DNA of 64,000 bases from DRTC01 sp964521025 (GCA_964521025.1 CAZFPK010000006.1:45773-109772); one strand, 5' to 3'. Shown: positions 52,998 to 63,900, counted from the stretch's first letter. Made by a program: numbers and translations. Notes: generated by a model from the letters alone, not told the origin.

Positions 52998-53522
52998 ATG
53001 AAATATAGAATTTTTACGATCCCGAATTTGCTGGCTTTGTTTCGCGTCGTTGCTGGACCGATCGTGATGTGGAACATTATCTACAAAAACAATCAACCTG
53101 CCTTCATTATCCTCATTATCGCTTTTATTACTGACCTTTTCGACGGTTTGATCGCGCGTAAATTCAATCAAAAATCTGTGGTTGGAAGTATACTCGATCC
53201 GATCGCTGATAAAGTTCTCATCGGTTTTGTACTTTTCGGAATTTGCATAAGGAATAACATCCTTTTCTGGATTCAACTTTTCGGGATTTTAACCCTCTTA
53301 TATCTTCTGATGTTCATCCTTTTTTACCCGTTATTTCTGAAAAAAGGAGTGAAGATCAATTATATAGGTAAAACCTGTGTGTTCATAAATTGCATCGTTA
53401 TTCTGATTCTTGTTTTAAATTACAATGTCTGGTTAATGAGGATCTTTACGGTCTGCTTGATCTTACCTCAAATAGTCTATTTCCTGCAATTCACGAAAAA
53501 AGTGGGAGAAGATAAAACTTGA
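52998..53522 (+). CDS. pgsA: CDP-alcohol phosphatidyltransferase, PgsA type
   Basis: 174 residues. The CDP-alcohol phosphotransferase motif is complete: D-G-(x)2-A-R-(x)8-G-(x)3-D-(x)3-D within DGLIARKFNQKSVVGSILDP. Several membrane segments. Likely makes phosphatidylglycerophosphate, though related enzymes with other alcohol acceptors cannot be excluded. A housekeeping phospholipid gene at the end of the bat run. Confidence 0.92.
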   Translation: MKYRIFTIPNLLALFRVVAGPIVMWNIIYKNNQPAFIILIIAFITDLFDGLIARKFNQKSVVGSILDPIADKVLIGFVLFGICIRNNILFWIQLFGILTLLYLLMFILFYPLFLKKGVKINYIGKTCVFINCIVILILVLNYNVWLMRIFTVCLILPQIVYFLQFTKKVGEDKT

Positions 53523-53668
53523 TCATTAGTACATTGAGTTATACTTAAAGAAATTGAAATGCAGAATAATAAATAAATTATGAAATTGGTCAATAACATC
53601 ATTATAATGTTCGATCTTTTCAGTTTTTTCTGTTTATTCTGTTTATCTCAATGAAATAAAAAACTAAA

Positions 53669-54301
53669 GTGAAAGCATTATTCCTGAATGGGTATTATAT
53701 TGGAATAGCGGTCGCTCTGCTATTAAAAGACATTCTCTGGTTGAGAGTCGTTATGATCTTTGCCGGTATCTCGATGATCTGTTACGGGATTTCAATTGCT
53801 GAGAATTCCAGTGTTCGATGGTACATCTTATTTGTAATCATTAATTTGGTGCAGATATTCAGAATTTATAAGAGTAAAAAAGAGATCGACATCAACGAAA
53901 ATATTATCGATATTTATGATAATGTTTTTTCCGATATGACCAAAAAAGAATTCGTTCTCTTCTGGAAAGAAGGAAAAAAACTTTCTGCTCTCCAAAGTGA
54001 AACACTTTGCAAACAAGATGTCGTGCAAGGTGAAATTATTCTTGTTTTGACAGGAAAACTCCAGGTATTCAAAAATAATATTCTTATTGCCGAACTTCAT
54101 CGAGGAAATTTTGCGGCGGAAATGGGTTATCTGACTAATTCTCCCGCTTCTGCTGATGTGATTGCAAAGACGAATATAACCTATATGTCCTGGAATAGAA
54201 TTTTTTTTGATGATTTGAAAAAAAACAATTTTCCTCTTTATCAGAAATTTGAAAAAATATTCGGCAATGACTTAATCGAAAAGATCGAACATAAACTCTA
54301 A
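53669..54301 (+). CDS. Popeye-like membrane protein with cNMP-binding-type domain
   Basis: 210 residues from GTG 53669; an in-frame stop lies 12 bases upstream, so the start is near. Three hydrophobic helices cover about 5-68 (GYYIGIAVALLLKD, ILWLRVVMIFAGIS, WYILFVIINLVQIF), then a basic linker and a cyclic-nucleotide-binding-type beta-roll of about 110 residues (GEIILVLTGKLQVFKNNILI, AELHRGNFAAEMGYLTNSPASADVIA). This order, and the LW-L-R and INLVQIF segments, match the Popeye (POPDC) family, best known in vertebrate heart and muscle. It overlaps the M23 gene by one base. The ligand-pocket arginine of CRP-type domains is not evident. Confidence 0.72.
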   Translation: MKALFLNGYYIGIAVALLLKDILWLRVVMIFAGISMICYGISIAENSSVRWYILFVIINLVQIFRIYKSKKEIDINENIIDIYDNVFSDMTKKEFVLFWKEGKKLSALQSETLCKQDVVQGEIILVLTGKLQVFKNNILIAELHRGNFAAEMGYLTNSPASADVIAKTNITYMSWNRIFFDDLKKNNFPLYQKFEKIFGNDLIEKIEHKL

Positions 54302-55140
54302 TGAAAAGATTTTTATTCCTTTTTTTCATATATTTTTCCTTGTCCTGCTCTGCTGAAGAATTGCTTACTCTTTCCGGAAATGCAACTCAAGGTGGAATCC
54401 TGATCGGAGCTCTTCAGAAGAATGTGGAACAGGTTTTCTGGAATGAGAAAAAACTAACTGTCTCAAATCAGAAATTCATTATCGGATTCGATCGAGATGA
54501 ATCCCTCGAGCACCGAATATCCGTGGTTTTGAAAAACGGAGATATCTTCGGGGAAAATTTCGTAATTGAAAAAAGGGAATATGAGATCCAGAGGATCGAT
54601 GAAATAGATAAAGAATATGTGGAAATACCGGTCGATAAAGAATTGCAGCGAAGGATTTCCAATGAAAGCAAGAGTTTGAAAGCGATTCGTTGTGCGATAA
54701 ATAAAGAGAATGATCTGATGTTCGATGAAATTATCAGACCGGTACAAGGAGGAGAAATTTCCGGAATTTTCGGCAGTCAGAGAATTTTAAATGGAATTCC
54801 TAAAAGTCCTCATTGCGGATTGGATATTGCCGCTCCCAAAGGAACTCCGGTAAATGTGATGTCAACCGGAACTATTGTTCTGACCGGTGATTATTTCTAC
54901 AACGGCAAATTCGTTCTCATCGATCATGGTTTGGGTTTGAGTTCGATCTATATTCATCTCGATTCCATCGCAGTCGAGATCGGGCAAAATGTCGAAATCG
55001 GTGAAAATATCGGAACTATCGGTGCGACCGGAAGAGCAACCGGACCGCATCTGCATTGGGGAGTGAATTTTCTGCAGAAAAGGATCGATCCGGAATTACT
55101 GCTCGCTAAAGATGAGATTTTTCTGACGATTGAAAAATAA
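54301..55140 (+). CDS. M23-family peptidase (LytM)
   Basis: 279 residues, starting in the overlap TAATG with the previous stop. Signal peptide about 1-18, a beta-rich region (about 20-130), then a M23 LytM domain (about 145-270) with HCGLDIAAPKG (H and D metal ligands), YIHLDS and the HLHWGV motif. Such enzymes cut peptidoglycan cross-bridges or glycine-rich peptides, and degenerate ones activate amidases; here the zinc ligands are present. The tight coupling with the Popeye-like gene suggests a joint role. Confidence 0.92.
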   Translation: MKRFLFLFFIYFSLSCSAEELLTLSGNATQGGILIGALQKNVEQVFWNEKKLTVSNQKFIIGFDRDESLEHRISVVLKNGDIFGENFVIEKREYEIQRIDEIDKEYVEIPVDKELQRRISNESKSLKAIRCAINKENDLMFDEIIRPVQGGEISGIFGSQRILNGIPKSPHCGLDIAAPKGTPVNVMSTGTIVLTGDYFYNGKFVLIDHGLGLSSIYIHLDSIAVEIGQNVEIGENIGTIGATGRATGPHLHWGVNFLQKRIDPELLLAKDEIFLTIEK

Positions 55141-55248
55141 TCACACCAGTATTGTTCACAATCCCCGATCGGAACATATCCGGTTCCGTATTGAAGTTAC
55201 CAATCAGGGGATTGATGACTATATTGTAACAATTTGGAAGGAAAAGAA

Positions 55249-56397
55249 ATGAAAATAAAAATTCTTATTTTCTTATTGTTAATACCGAATTTATATATTT
55301 CTGCTCAAGATAAGATTATTACTCCTGAAAGTTACGAATGGATGTGCAAGACTTCCATAAACATCATGAAAACATACAAATACTATGATTCGATAATCGA
55401 AAAATACGATCCGAAATTTTTATTCGATGCCAATACAGTCCAAACCTTTACCGATAACTATCTTATCACGACAAAAGCAGAAAACGGAACATTCTCGGAT
55501 ACTTTATTCGTGGGTCCTTTCCAGGGAGACCTGGCTTTATATTGGAAATTAAAATTAAAAGATTCTTTATGCGTAAGTTTTATCGTATTTATGACTTCAT
55601 TCGACCTGCAAATCGAAAAAGAAATTCATCCTGAATTAAGAGATGAAAATGGTCCTTATGGAGATTTATATGGTTGGAAAAGCAGGAAATTTATCCTTGC
55701 TGTGCGTCCTGATATTTTTGAGAAAATCAAGTTAACGATCGGAGCGTTGATTCATACGAATCCTTATGTAATAACTGCGGAAAATGAAAAAAAAGAATTC
55801 AGTATATATCATGATGAAAAAAATAATGAATGGAGGACTTTTCGAGAACATCCTGAACTGTTCCTTAACGGTAAAGTTTTTGGTTATGAAGTCAGGACGC
55901 TTTACGAATATAAAAAGAGTTCTTTCAACTTGCTGGAATTGAATAAAAAATTTAAGAAAATCAAAGATGGCGAGATGGAATTAGGTTTGAATTATTACAA
56001 ACAAACCAAAGCTTTTCAAGCTGGATTTTTGTATGAGAATAAAAACTGGATAAAATTCCTGCCTGTTTCGCTGGAATTTTTTTGGGATATTTATCGGAAA
56101 GATCATTGGAGTGATTTAGGATATTTTGTATTTAATGTATCATCTTCTATTTTTAAAAATGATTATGAATTTTATGATAAAAAAGATTTTTACATTGGAT
56201 TTGATTTCAGTTCATCCTATTCTAAAGGAATGTTTGCTCAAGGTCTCTGGGGAAATTCATGGAAAGTCAGGTTTGAAAATATATTCCGTTATTTCAGTAT
56301 GGGATTCGGTTTTGCTTATAATGAGCATAAATATTTATATAGAGTTCCCATAAAAAATGAGAAAATGGTGCTCATCGATTTCAGGATAATGATTTGA
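55249..56397 (+). CDS. Secreted protein of unknown function
   Basis: 382 residues from ATG 55249 (GGAAGG 9 bases upstream; the in-frame TTG five codons earlier is less likely). Signal peptide about 1-18 ending near SAQ. No recognised domain. Late strands are aromatic (WIKFLPVSLEFFWDIY, FYIGFDFSSSYSKG) and the C-terminus VLIDFRIMI is compatible with an outer-membrane beta-barrel strand. The first half is alpha/beta. The preceding 108 bp holds imperfect inverted repeats. Function unknown. Confidence 0.7.
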   Translation: MKIKILIFLLLIPNLYISAQDKIITPESYEWMCKTSINIMKTYKYYDSIIEKYDPKFLFDANTVQTFTDNYLITTKAENGTFSDTLFVGPFQGDLALYWKLKLKDSLCVSFIVFMTSFDLQIEKEIHPELRDENGPYGDLYGWKSRKFILAVRPDIFEKIKLTIGALIHTNPYVITAENEKKEFSIYHDEKNNEWRTFREHPELFLNGKVFGYEVRTLYEYKKSSFNLLELNKKFKKIKDGEMELGLNYYKQTKAFQAGFLYENKNWIKFLPVSLEFFWDIYRKDHWSDLGYFVFNVSSSIFKNDYEFYDKKDFYIGFDFSSSYSKGMFAQGLWGNSWKVRFENIFRYFSMGFGFAYNEHKYLYRVPIKNEKMVLIDFRIMI

Positions 56398-56715
56398 TAT
56401 TTTTATCATTGTTACCTATCCCCCAGACTTTGTGAAACTGTTTTTTGGACAAATTTTTCAGAATGTCATCCAGAGCGTAGTCGAAGGATTTTGTGTAATT
56501 TCATGCTATACAAAGAATTGTGAGTCGTTCCCGACATGTCGGGACTCAGACTGACCATCCTTTTCTCAATAAGTTGTGTTTTCACACATTCTGCCCGTGT
56601 GAGAACATAACATTCATCAAAACCAGTTTTTTGTAGTTCAGAACTTGTTCTGATATTTGTAAAACAAATCGATAATTAGTGGACTCGGAACAAGTTCCGA
56701 ACTTCGGAGAAAAAA
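56398..56715. other. Spacer with TIR element and a long hairpin
   Basis: 318 bp without a gene. It holds TIR copy G (56464-56557; TGTCATCCAGAGCG and ACTCAGACTGACCA ends), a CCCGACATGTCGGG palindrome, and GTTCAGAACTTGTTC/GAACAAGTTCCGAAC arms (about 56636-56650 and 56688-56702) just before the alcohol dehydrogenase. Confidence 0.7.
56464..56557. repeat. TIR element, copy G (divergent)
   Basis: Left end TGTCATCCAGAGCG, right end ACTCAGACTGACCA, with a GTAGTCGAAGGA core shared with copy F and an internal GACATGTC palindrome. Confidence 0.65.
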
Positions 56716-57741
56716 ATGAAAGCAATGATCCTCGATCACATCGTTGATTTAAAAAAAAGTAGAAATCCTTTACAATTAGTAGACTTACCAAATCCAAAAC
56801 CAGAAGAAAATGAAATTTTAATTAAAGTCTCAGCCTGCGGAGTTTGTCATACGGAACTCGATGAAATCGAAGGACGAACACTTCCTCCCCATTTCCCGAT
56901 TATCCCCGGACACGAAGTTGTCGGTAGAATCATTGAAAAAGGAAAGAAAGCAAAACGATTCAAAATCGATGATAGAGTTGGAGTTGCCTGGATTTTTTCA
57001 GCATGCGGAATATGTGATTTTTGCTTGCATGGAATGGAAAATCTTTGTAAAAAATTTGTTGCGACAGGTAGAGATGCAAACGGTGGTTATGCGGAATTTA
57101 TGAAAGTTCCGGAAGATTTTGTATATCATATTCCGGAAATATTTTCCGATGAAGAAGCTGCTCCACTTCTTTGTGCAGGCGGAGTTGGATATCGTTCTTT
57201 AAAATTAACCAACCTGAAAAACGGACAAAATCTTGGATTAACCGGTTTTGGGGCTTCCGGTCATCTTGTTTTGAAAATGGTTAAGTACAATTTTCCCGAC
57301 TCAAAAATATTTATCTTTGCTCGCAGTAAAAAGGAAAGAGAATTTGCTCTCGAACTTGGTGCATTTTGGACAGGAGGTACGGAAGAGGAAAGTCCTGAAA
57401 AAATGAACACTATTATCGATACTACTCCGGTCTGGAAACCGGTCGTGGAAGCATTGAAAAACTTGAAACCGGGTGGAAGACTTGTTATCAATGCCATCCG
57501 CAAAGAAGATATCGATAAAGAATATCTCTTGAAATTTAATTATTCCAGACATCTCTGGCTGGAAAAAGAGATAAAAAGCGTTGCTAATGTTACCAGGAAA
57601 GATGTTGCAGAATTTCTCAAACTGGCAGGTGAAATCCCACTCAAACCGGAAATTAAAATATATCGATTAAAAGATGCAAACAAAGCTCTCCTGGAATTGA
57701 AAGAAAGAAAAATTCGAGGAGCAAAAGTTTTGAAAATTTAA
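56716..57741 (+). CDS. Zinc-dependent alcohol dehydrogenase (MDR family)
   Basis: 341 residues. Catalytic zinc ligands C41 (ACGVCHTE), H66 and E67 (PGHEVVG); structural zinc cysteines C97, C100, C103, C111 (SACGICDFCLHGMENLC). The NAD(P) fold has GLTGFGASGHL (G-x-G-x-x-G). Medium-chain alcohol dehydrogenase, of the propanol-preferring type. GGAGAAAA precedes the ATG. It is isolated between repeats and shows no operon partners; substrate unproved. Confidence 0.92.
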   Translation: MKAMILDHIVDLKKSRNPLQLVDLPNPKPEENEILIKVSACGVCHTELDEIEGRTLPPHFPIIPGHEVVGRIIEKGKKAKRFKIDDRVGVAWIFSACGICDFCLHGMENLCKKFVATGRDANGGYAEFMKVPEDFVYHIPEIFSDEEAAPLLCAGGVGYRSLKLTNLKNGQNLGLTGFGASGHLVLKMVKYNFPDSKIFIFARSKKEREFALELGAFWTGGTEEESPEKMNTIIDTTPVWKPVVEALKNLKPGGRLVINAIRKEDIDKEYLLKFNYSRHLWLEKEIKSVANVTRKDVAEFLKLAGEIPLKPEIKIYRLKDANKALLELKERKIRGAKVLKI

Positions 57742-57838
57742 TTCGAACCGAAGATAAAGATATGGTGTCCTGAACCTCATGAAATGAGATTGCAGGATTT
57801 CTGATTGTTTATTGGATAGTTTCGTAAAAAGCCGGAGA

Positions 57839-57851
57839 TTGTCATTCTGAG
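57839..57851. repeat. Half of a TIR element (copy H)
   Basis: TTGTCATTCTGAG alone, without a recognisable right end in the 57852-57895 gap. A decayed or truncated copy. Confidence 0.45.
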
Positions 57852-57895
57852 ACCTTCAACATCCCCCGGAATTTCTTGCTTTATGAAATTTCAGA

Positions 57896-58261
57896 TTATT
57901 TCTCTCCAAAAACTTCTTTGATATAATTCGCTAACTCCTCATCCTGTATTGGTTTCAATAAGTAGGCGACAGGTTTTTTCTCCATTGCCGAATCTACAAT
58001 ATCTTTTTCTGAAAATGCAGTAATAAAAATAAAAGGTAAATGATATTTTTTATCGAGCTTTTCTGCTAATTCCAAACCTGTCATACCTTCTTCGAGTTTT
58101 ATATCTATTAATACCAGGTCGGTTTTTTCATGTTCGATCTCTTCCAGAGCCTTATTCTCTGTTCGTGCGATCACAACATTTTGATAACCGCATCTTTTTA
58201 AAATTAACTTGAGATCCTCGGCTATGATAACTTCATCTTCGACAACAATAATTCTTCTCAT
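57896..58261 (-). CDS. Single-domain response regulator (receiver only)
   Basis: 121 residues. Receiver fold with the acidic pair at E8/D9, phospho-acceptor D53 in LIDIKLEE, T/A in FITAFS, and K near 103 in LLKPIQ. No output domain, so it may act by protein contact or as part of a phosphorelay with the PAS kinase at 58566-60770. GGAGGG precedes the ATG. It lies about 300 bp downstream of the kinase and shares its strand. Confidence 0.93.
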   Translation of the reverse strand: MRRIIVVEDEVIIAEDLKLILKRCGYQNVVIARTENKALEEIEHEKTDLVLIDIKLEEGMTGLELAEKLDKKYHLPFIFITAFSEKDIVDSAMEKKPVAYLLKPIQDEELANYIKEVFGEK

Positions 58262-58565
58262 AATAACCCTCCCTAAAAAAATCCGGTTTTAAAAGAATGA
58301 GTCTACTTTAAAAACCTTATTTTCGAAAATGTGAAACTGTTAAAACAGTTAATGTGTTTTTCTTTTTTTATTAACCTCCAACTTAAGTTGGAAGTTAATA
58401 ACGGAATAAGAACTTTAAACCGATTCATCGGTTTCAAATTAATAATAAATTTTCAAACATATCCCTGATCATGTCCTTTTTAGAGTAAATTCAGGAATAA
58501 ATTATTTTTTATTTTGTTTTTCATTCTTTCAAACCCGATAAATATCATTATTTCTATATTTCCTT
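58262..58565. other. Repeat-filled spacer between kinase and receiver genes
   Basis: 304 bp with no gene; mostly taken up by the second copy of the three-hairpin element (58332-58492). Confidence 0.8.
58332..58492 (-). repeat. Three-hairpin dispersed element, copy 2
   Basis: Inverted relative to copy 1 (1988-2147). AACTGTTAAAACAGTT is at 58335-58350; the CTTAAG-centred palindrome is at 58372-58397 with one G-T-type mismatch; AAACCGATTCATCGGTTT is at about 58417-58434. The outer edge ends in CCTTTTTAGAGTAAATTC, as in copy 1. In the central stem an A-T pair of copy 1 is a T-A pair here. Confidence 0.85.
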
Positions 58566-60770
58566 TTATATCTTCCTGTAAGTGTGTAATTCAATTTTCT
58601 TGAAAGTGATAATAAATCTTGCTCCTTTCTTGCGGATTATCTTGATCTTTCCATTGATTTGTTTTACTAATACATTAACCAATTGTAAACCTAAACTGGT
58701 TGTTTCTTCGATCTTAATTTCGGAAGATAAACCAATCCCGTTATCGCACACGAGTAATTCATAAATATTATTGAGTATCCTGAAACCAATACGGATCTCT
58801 CCTTTTCGATTTTCAGGGAAAGCATGTTTGATCGAATTAGTAACCAATTCATTAATGATCAAACCTAATGGAATTGCAATATTTATATCAAATTTCATAT
58901 CGATCATATCATATCTGAGTTTTATTCGGGCAGGATCGATGGAATAAGAAGAAAAGAGATGATGAACAGCAGTCTTGACATATTCTTTGATATCGATCGA
59001 GGAAAGATCATCCGTACCATATAATTGTTCGTGAATCAAAGCCATTGTATGAATTCGGTTTCGACTTTCATAAAACAGTGTCCTGATCTTTTTGTCTTTA
59101 ATATGAGCGGATTGGATGCTTAATAGACTTGAAATGATCTGCATATTGTTTTTTACCCGGTGATGGATTTCCTGTAAGAGAACGATTTTTTCTTGCAGGT
59201 CTTTTTTGATCTGTTCTTCTGCTTCTCTTTTTTCAGTTGTATCATTATAAACAGCGACAATTTCTCCGGATGGTAATTTATAGACAAAATTTTCTCGCCA
59301 ACCGCTTATCCGGTTGTCCCGGTAAAACGAAGCCGGGTGATGTTCCGCTTTTCCGGTTTTCCAGACTTTCCGAAAGACATCGAAAAGACCGAATTCCTTT
59401 ACTCCCGGAAATATTTCGGTTACTCTTTTTCCAATCAATTCTTCCTTCTTGATCTTCTCGATTATTTCTCCGGCTTTATTAAAATCTTTGAAAATAAAAT
59501 CATTACCGTTGTCCATCGCTTCATATACAGCGACTCCACTGGACATATTATCAAAAAGCTCGAAATACTTCTGCTGGCTTAGTATCAAAGATTGCTGTGT
59601 TTTTTCATATTCCGTAATATCTTTCTGTACGGAAATTGAGCAAATTATATTACCAGCCGCATCTTTGATCGAACCGGCACTTAATAAAACCGTCCTTATT
59701 TCATTAAATTTCGTCTTGATCTTAACTTTCACATTATTTATCTCACCCGTATGCTTCCATTCGGAAAAAATTGCATTCATCCGCTGGTGAGTGGAAGGAG
59801 GATAGATTGAAGTTAATAAGGGCTTCCCGAGCAATTCTTCTTTCTTATATCCTAAAATTTTAAGAGCGCTATCGTTTATATCGAGAATTTTACCATCCGG
59901 TGAGATCATATAACAATACTCCGGTTCATTTTCAAAAAACAATTTAAATCGATCCTCACTTTCTTTTAATGCTTTTTGAGTATCCAGGAGATCGCTGATA
60001 TCCCTGACTGCTTCGATCACATGAGTTACATTACCTTTTTCATCTTTCAAGGGAGAAAACAGGATATTCACGTTTATCTTTTTCCCATCCTTTTTCAGAT
60101 GATTATGTTTTAAATTTACCGGCAGTCCTATCTTAAACACTTCATGCAATCTACAATTAATCTTATGCCTTTTACAAGGTTCATCAAAACCATGTAAAAT
60201 TTCATAACAGTGTTTACCGACTACTTCCTCTCGATTGTAACCATTCAATAATAATTTTGTATTATTTATATCAGTTATAATATAATCTCTATTTATGACC
60301 AGGATATCTTCGTGAAGATTGAATAAAAGGGAACGAAAATAGTGCTCTTTTTCCTTTATTTTTTTTTCTAATTCCTTATTTTTAGTGATGTCTTTAAAAA
60401 TGCAAAGTGTTCTGATAAAATTATTATTTTCATCAAATAATATCCTGCCGTTAAAAATGACATCTAAGATCTTTCCTGATTTATGTCTCATTTGAAATTC
60501 AATATTGTCTATCTTCCCATTCTTTTTGAAAATAGGAAAAATTTCTTTGAATCGTTCTTTATATCTATCAGAAACAACATCTCCGAACCATTTACCGATA
60601 ATTTCCTCTCGAGTATATCCCAGAGTCGAGAGCCAGATCCGGTTAACTTCGATAATATTACCTTTAATATCGAGGGATTGATAAGCAAGCGGTGCTTCAT
60701 CATATAATCTTTGAAAGTTTTTTTTGCTTTCAGCAATGCCAGATTCTTTTGACTTATTACCATTGCTCAC
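58566..60770 (-). CDS. PAS-containing sensor histidine kinase (HWE/HisKA_2 type)
   Basis: 734 residues from GTG 60770, chosen because GGAGG lies 5 bases upstream (an earlier in-frame start would run through a signal-like but unsupported stretch). Four PAS domains (about 20-135, 140-255, 275-390, 405-520); the second carries Cys (FDEPCKRHKINCRLHE). HisKA_2 with EIHHRVKNNMQII, then HATPase with NELVTNSIKHAF and DNGIGLS. No membrane segment, so it senses a cytoplasmic cue. Partner likely the receiver-only protein at 57896. Confidence 0.93.
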   Translation of the reverse strand: MSNGNKSKESGIAESKKNFQRLYDEAPLAYQSLDIKGNIIEVNRIWLSTLGYTREEIIGKWFGDVVSDRYKERFKEIFPIFKKNGKIDNIEFQMRHKSGKILDVIFNGRILFDENNNFIRTLCIFKDITKNKELEKKIKEKEHYFRSLLFNLHEDILVINRDYIITDINNTKLLLNGYNREEVVGKHCYEILHGFDEPCKRHKINCRLHEVFKIGLPVNLKHNHLKKDGKKINVNILFSPLKDEKGNVTHVIEAVRDISDLLDTQKALKESEDRFKLFFENEPEYCYMISPDGKILDINDSALKILGYKKEELLGKPLLTSIYPPSTHQRMNAIFSEWKHTGEINNVKVKIKTKFNEIRTVLLSAGSIKDAAGNIICSISVQKDITEYEKTQQSLILSQQKYFELFDNMSSGVAVYEAMDNGNDFIFKDFNKAGEIIEKIKKEELIGKRVTEIFPGVKEFGLFDVFRKVWKTGKAEHHPASFYRDNRISGWRENFVYKLPSGEIVAVYNDTTEKREAEEQIKKDLQEKIVLLQEIHHRVKNNMQIISSLLSIQSAHIKDKKIRTLFYESRNRIHTMALIHEQLYGTDDLSSIDIKEYVKTAVHHLFSSYSIDPARIKLRYDMIDMKFDINIAIPLGLIINELVTNSIKHAFPENRKGEIRIGFRILNNIYELLVCDNGIGLSSEIKIEETTSLGLQLVNVLVKQINGKIKIIRKKGARFIITFKKIELHTYRKI

Positions 60771-60925
60771 TTTAACCTCCGGAAAACAAAAAATCAGACA
60801 TGTACATTTTTTTAATTCGGAGATTATTATGTCAAATAAAAAAAGGGAGAAAGGAGAAAGGAAAACCTTCAAGGTTTGTGAAACTTTGAAGGTTTATTTT
60901 TTAGAGTATCCCGGTTTTTTCGGGA
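60771..60925. other. Spacer with two hairpins
   Basis: AAACCTTCAAGGTTT-GTG-AAACTTTGAAGGTTT (60863-60895, one mismatch) and ATCCCG...CGGGAT (60908-60926), which overlaps the stop of the beta-helix gene. Neither has a clear U-run on the minus strand, so they resemble the dispersed hairpins. No gene. Confidence 0.55.
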
Positions 60926-63900
60926 TTATTGCTTCTCTTTCCTGAATTGAATTTGGGAATGAGAATTAGTATTCTTCTTTCCAAGCACCGGTTTTGAAAC
61001 ATTTTGCTTCCCGATCTTGTCATATTTATCCACATTTTGCAAAAATGTGGTACGACTCTCCGTCGATGCAACAACTCGATAAAACTTCTTATCTTCGGAA
61101 ATTGCACCTGCCCAACTTGTGCCGGAAACAGAAGCGATCTCTGTTCCCCAATCTGCGGAATAAGGATTATCCGAAGCATAGATTTTGTAGGAATTTGCTC
61201 CATCGACTTCATCCCAACTGATATGGACGGAATCCTGATCGATGGAAACGGTTACATTTTCGGGAATATCAAGAACTATATCACCTTGAAATTCATAAGC
61301 ACCCATATCTATGATATCGATTATTCCATCATAAATTCTGGGATTACTTGCAAGATCAAATTCGGGTAAATGCAAACCGGTTGTATCGGGATTCGCTATG
61401 TTTATGCAGGGAGATAAAACTGTCAATGCAAAAGGGTGATCCCTGGTTCCAACGAACAGCGGGTTTTCATCGATATTGTTTTCATAGATCACAGGTATTC
61501 CATTTGTTGAAATTCCCGCTAAACCTTCTTCTACATCACAATATGCTATGTAAAGTGAATCTCCGTCTTGACTGTCTCTGATATCTATTTGATCACCGTT
61601 GCCGTCTGCAGTATTATCGAAAATGATAGAATTAATGATGTCGCTTTTATATGCAAAAGCAGATATACCGCCACCATTCCCGGCGGAACTGTTATGACAT
61701 ATTGTGTTATTAATATACTTCTGAGGAAAATCATACAATGCATGTTTATTTGGACATCTTATACCTCCTCCATCCGAACCGGCTGTATTATAGGCGATCA
61801 GGTTATTGATCATCTCGAAACCACTGCTCCATAGAAGCTGATCAAAGTATAAACCACCTCCGCTCCCGTTGGAAACATTATCTAAGAATGTATTGTTTAT
61901 TATAGAAAGATCACCTGTATTATATCCATAAAAAGCACCACCGGTATCACCGGAAACATTATGATGAAAGGAATTACCTTCCATTTGACACTCATCCTCC
62001 GGAGTTCCCCTGGCACAAAGAGCACCTCCTTTCTCTTCAGCTTCATTATAACTCATCTCATTATCAATTAGAGAGCCCTTGGTTCGAAAAAGATACATTG
62101 CTCCTCCCTGTTGGGCATAATTGTATTTCAACTCACAATTACTAATTGAAAAAGAATATTCGTAATACCCGTCACCCCAGATTCCACCACCTATTACAGC
62201 TTCATTATAATCGAAAATACAATTTTGTATTTCAACGGTTGAATACTTAAAATATAATGCACCACCAGATGCAGTGGCGTAATTATTGCTGAATCTGCAA
62301 TGTTTCAAGACTGTTTTATCAAAGCTATAAATATAAACAGCACCTCCATTATCTGCTTTTGAGAATTCCAAAATGCAGTATTCTATTTTGGAACTATCAT
62401 TAGATGCGGATGTATCATCGAAACGAATTCCGTTCCAACCGGTATGAGTATTAGCAGAATAACCGGTCGTATCGAGCACTGTGAAAGTTATGGAATCATT
62501 AACTGCACCTTGAGCTGATAAACATCCCTGGATTTCCATAAAATAGTGACCGGCAAAGATGAGATGTTTCCCGGGTTCAATATAGAGAGTAACACTATCA
62601 TTTACTGTGATATCAGTCGCAATAATCAGTGTATCGGTACGACCATTATTCCAAAATGTATCCTGGGAAAGAGTATCTTCGTAAATATATTCCCTGGTTG
62701 GATCTGCTAACAATTCGTAAGCTCCAATATCTATAATATCGTATAAGTTATCATAAATTCTTGGATTTCCCATAAAATCAGTGTCCGGTAATCCATAACC
62801 GGTTGTATCCGGAATTCCATTATTCAGACAAACTGATCTTTGAGTTAATTGGTAAGGATGATCTCCGGAACCCGGAAAATAAGGATCGAAATCAACATTG
62901 TTTTCATAATCTCCATTATAGTTAGCACCGCTGCCGGGACCGTCAAAAGCAGTGCTGCTTCCCTGGATGTTGCAATAATAGAAATTCGGATCATTATCAG
63001 AGGACAGGTAAACCTGATTTCCGGCATTATCAGCAGTATTTCCATAAATTATGTTATTTGTAAAAGCAGTTGTATAAGTCGAAGTAGAAGATACGAGAAT
63101 ACCACCTCCATTATTATCTGCTTCATTATTAGCGATGGTATTATTTATATGAGATGAACCGGAATTCGTATCAAAAACCATTCCACCACCATTTTCAGCT
63201 TGATTACCGGTGATCAGATTATTGATCAAAACAGTCTCACAAGAATATAATCCACCACCGTCGTAAACAGCTTGATTATTAGTGATCAGATTTTTTAACA
63301 TTTCTCCACCACAAGAATGTAATCCGCCACCGTTGTTATCAGCTTGATTATTTGTGATCTGATTATCTGTCATTTCTCCACCACAATTATATAACCCGCC
63401 ACCGTTGTTAACAGCTTGATTATCTGTGATCTGGTTTTCTGTAATATCTCCATCGCAATCATATAATCCGCCACCATCAGCAGCTTGATTATTTGTGATC
63501 TGATTTTCTGTCATATCATAGTTACAAGAATGTAATCCACCACCTTCAGCAGCTTGATTAGCCGTTATCCGGTTAATTACTAGGTTTGCTCCGCAGTAAA
63601 ACAATCCACCTCCCATTTCTGTTGCTGTGTTATATGTTATGTCATTATCTTCGATAGGATATTGACCGCTTACACCTCCCAGTCCACCTCCATGCAGGGC
63701 AGAATTATAATTGACGGTATTTCCCACAAAAGAGATATGTATGTCATGATTTGATAGACCAAAAATTGTAGACTGACAAATTCCACCTCCGCTTCCTGCT
63801 GTAATATTATGATGAATATAATTATCATGGATCAGATATAAATTTTCAGTAGGGTACATAGTAGAAGTTTCAGTGAAATAAATCCCACCTCCACCGGCAT

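Noticed and set aside
60908..60926. Rho-independent terminator of the beta-helix gene
   Set aside because: The hairpin overlaps the stop codon and no U-run follows on the minus strand.
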